Shown one piece after another: positions 24,310 through 25,892 of a stretch of DNA of 25,892 bases. Location: contig PACG01000202.1 of the NCBI GenBank assembly GCA_002699335.1, forward strand, positions 1 to 25,892, given 5' to 3'. Position 1 is the stretch's first letter; each line of letters begins with the position of its first letter. The position numbers and the translations under genes were made by a program. The notes below the pieces were generated by a model. The model was not told the origin of the DNA. It did no database searches and saw only the letters and a program-made list of their open reading frames with translations. Source of the DNA: Candidatus Poribacteria bacterium (GTDB lineage: Bacteria; Poribacteria; WGA-4E; UBA9662).

Positions 24310-25635
24310 ATGCAATTAAAAGCTCAATTTCGATGTGCTTCGGGATGCAACCAAGCGTATTCTCTCAACCAAATCATTTACCGATGTGAGCAGTGTGGAG
24401 GCCTATTGCAGGTCGTCCATGATGTAGGCCAACTCAGAAAACGTCATGCTAAGTCGTGGATCGAACTTTTTGAAAAACGCTATATGCGCACAATCTTTCC
24501 GTATGGCAGTGGGGTCTGGGGGAAGAAGGAGCTGGTCTGTCCCAATGTCGAAGATAAGAATGTGATCTCCATGTACGAAGGTGGAACTAATCTCTTCTGG
24601 GCAGAACGTTTTGGGAATGAGATCGGTCTGTCAGATCTGTGGATTAAACAGTGCGGTAACAGCCACACCGGTTCTTTCAAGGATTTGGGTATGACAGTAT
24701 TGGTGTCGATGGTCAACCAAATGCTGTCGGAAGGCAAACCTATCCAAGCTGTTATCTGTGCCTCCACAGGTGATACTTCAGCTGCACTCTCAGCTTATGC
24801 GGCAGCGGCCGGTATTCCAGCGGTCATCCTGTTACCCAGAGCCAAAGTCTCCACCACTCAGTTGATTCAACCCATCGCTAACGGAGCGCTAACACTGGCC
24901 GTGAATACCGATTTCGATGGTTGCATGGCGATTATTCAGCAGTTAGCGCAAACGGAAGGGTTTTATCTGGCTAACTCCATGAACTCACTGAGAATAGAGG
25001 GGCAAAAAACCATTAGTATTGAACTGGTACAGCAGTTCGATTGGGCTGTACCGGACTGGGTGATTATTCCCGGTGGTAACCTGGGCAACGTAACGGCCTT
25101 GGGACTCGGTTTTCTAATGATGAGAGACTTGGGATTGATCGAGAAATTGCCTCGTATCGTTTGTGCACAAGCCGAACGGGCTAACCCACTTTATTTCAGT
25201 TACCGTAACAATTTTGAAACCTTTGAAAGCCTGAAAGCACAGACTACTTTGGCCAGCGCTATCCAGATTGGTAATCCAGTCTCAGTCCGGAAAGCGATTA
25301 AAATTTTGAAGCAGTTTGACGGAATTGTCGAGCAGGCGACCGAAGCCGAACTGGTTGAAGCTGTTGCCCAAGCTGACCAAACGGGCTTATTCAACTGTCC
25401 GCATACGGGAGTTGCGCTGGCCACGCTTCTTAAACTGGTCAAGCGAAAAGAGATTCAACGGAATGACCAAGTAATTGTGATCTCAACAGCAACCGGGTTG
25501 AAATTTCCTGAGTTTAAGACCGGCTACCACGAAAATACATTGGCTGATATCGAGTCCAGGCATACCAATTCACCGATCGAATTAGACCCTGATTACGACG
25601 CTATTAGGCGTGTCATTGATCGACGAATTGCTTAA
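24310..25635 (+). CDS. thrC: threonine synthase-like PLP enzyme
   Basis: Predicted pyridoxal-phosphate enzyme converting O-phosphohomoserine to threonine. The 441-residue protein starts with a zinc-ribbon-like segment (C9, C13, C26, C29 in FRCASGC and YRCEQCGG), common in one class of threonine synthases. The PLP lysine is K124 in NSHTGSFKDLGM, and the cofactor phosphate loop is probably PGGNLGNVTALG. ICASTGDTSAALSAYAAAAG and IPAVILLPRAKVS are also typical of the class. MYEGGTNLFW replaces the usual EGNTPL segment. A GGAGG lies seven bases before the ATG. No hom or thrB neighbour is seen, so the assignment depends on the protein alone; a related beta-family enzyme is less likely but possible. 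Confidence 0.88.
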   Translation: MQLKAQFRCASGCNQAYSLNQIIYRCEQCGGLLQVVHDVGQLRKRHAKSWIELFEKRYMRTIFPYGSGVWGKKELVCPNVEDKNVISMYEGGTNLFWAERFGNEIGLSDLWIKQCGNSHTGSFKDLGMTVLVSMVNQMLSEGKPIQAVICASTGDTSAALSAYAAAAGIPAVILLPRAKVSTTQLIQPIANGALTLAVNTDFDGCMAIIQQLAQTEGFYLANSMNSLRIEGQKTISIELVQQFDWAVPDWVIIPGGNLGNVTALGLGFLMMRDLGLIEKLPRIVCAQAERANPLYFSYRNNFETFESLKAQTTLASAIQIGNPVSVRKAIKILKQFDGIVEQATEAELVEAVAQADQTGLFNCPHTGVALATLLKLVKRKEIQRNDQVIVISTATGLKFPEFKTGYHENTLADIESRHTNSPIELDPDYDAIRRVIDRRIA

Positions 25636-25797
25636 GTAATCCCCCCTCTGCCTTTCCATTTTCATGCTTTAGCCTTTCGTGGCGGCTAGGTATATCAATT
25701 CCTGCATCGCTGTGTGGATTCGTCTTCTTTGCAATAGGCCGTATAACGGGGAGAGGTACGCAACTTGGGGGCGTCCAGCGACAACGGTATACGCTAC
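25636..25797. other. region after thrC without a clear gene
   Basis: No intact gene is visible. One frame (stop before about 25678 to TGA at about 25801) contains GRPATTVYAT, vaguely like the PAT-F-V strand of polysaccharide deacetylases. It ends where the deacetylase-like frame at 25798 starts, so a frameshifted remnant is conceivable. No terminator with a T-run is seen after thrC. Confidence 0.3.
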
Positions 25798-25892
25798 ATG
25801 AATAGCGCCGAATTGCGAGACCTGATTCAGCGCGGCTGGGGAATACACTCCTGGAGCCACGAGATCATTACAGAAGAGATGCTGGCACGAGA
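25798..25892 (+). CDS. polysaccharide deacetylase-like fragment (3' cut by window, possibly 5' degenerate)
   Basis: From ATG 25798 the frame runs to the window edge and gives 31 residues: MNSAELRDLIQRGW then GIHSWSHEIITEEMLAR. This resembles the W-x-x-L-R-E-L...G-W-E-I-G-S-H-x-x-S-H segment of polysaccharide deacetylases (NodB homology domain), which holds metal-binding histidines. The frame can be extended back only to the TAA at 25744-25746, for instance to a TTG at 25765 behind GGGAGAGG. The deacetylase TFDDG motif, which should lie N-terminal to this part, is therefore absent. Either the gene is truncated or frameshifted, or it belongs to a shorter variant. Confidence 0.4.
   Translation, partial: MNSAELRDLIQRGWGIHSWSHEIITEEMLAR

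Overview
The window is a bacterial chromosome segment carrying one unusual respiratory operon followed by a looser set of metabolic genes. Nearly everything is on the + strand; the only clear minus-strand gene is a small membrane protein at 12953-13309. The mix of an 11-subunit complex I, a phytanoyl-CoA-dioxygenase-family protein, two Gfo/Idh/MocA oxidoreductases, a TIM-barrel sugar epimerase and a CehA/McbA-type PHP hydrolase resembles gene content of uncultured lineages such as Candidatus Poribacteria or relatives. That assignment is inference from gene families; no rRNA or other decisive marker is present.

Region 1 (1-519) is the 3' end of a gene whose frame is open from the first base. 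Its product ends in a discoidin-like segment followed by a two-CxxC zinc-ribbon-like tail. Region 2 (about 551-12821) is the nuo operon, behind a good sigma-70-type promoter: nuoA-B-C-D-H, then a COX4-cupredoxin fusion gene, then nuoI-J-K-L-M-N. nuoD runs directly into nuoH, so the NADH-oxidising module (nuoEFG) is absent from its usual place. The product would be a proton-pumping quinone reductase core whose electron donor is not encoded here. The inserted gene encodes a three-helix caa3-oxidase subunit IV-like membrane domain joined to a predicted periplasmic copper-binding domain. It is the most unusual feature of the window, because it places an oxidase-type subunit and a candidate electron carrier inside a complex I operon.

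Region 3 (12822-15678) holds a convergent intergenic region, a DUF1232/YkvA-like membrane protein (minus strand), the 16S rRNA m5C methyltransferase gene rsmB and a xylose-isomerase-like TIM-barrel epimerase. Region 4 (15679-18277) has a 519-base non-coding stretch with several hairpins, then a GT4-type glycosyltransferase that lacks the first Glu of the EX7E motif. This is closely followed by a protein that looks like a deoxyhypusine-synthase-fold relative without the usual catalytic lysine.

Region 5 (18278-24189) starts with imperfect repeats and a weak promoter candidate. It then carries a same-strand cluster: CehA/McbA-like metallohydrolase, Gfo/Idh/MocA oxidoreductase, PhyH-type Fe(II)/2-oxoglutarate dioxygenase, and a second Gfo/Idh/MocA oxidoreductase. 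Together they could form a pathway of hydrolysis, oxidation and hydroxylation acting on a sugar-like or ester-containing substrate, which is not identifiable from sequence. Region 6 (24190-25892) has a threonine-synthase-like gene and, at the right edge, a short frame resembling part of a polysaccharide deacetylase, cut by the window and possibly degenerate. No tRNA, rRNA, CRISPR array or insertion sequence was seen.
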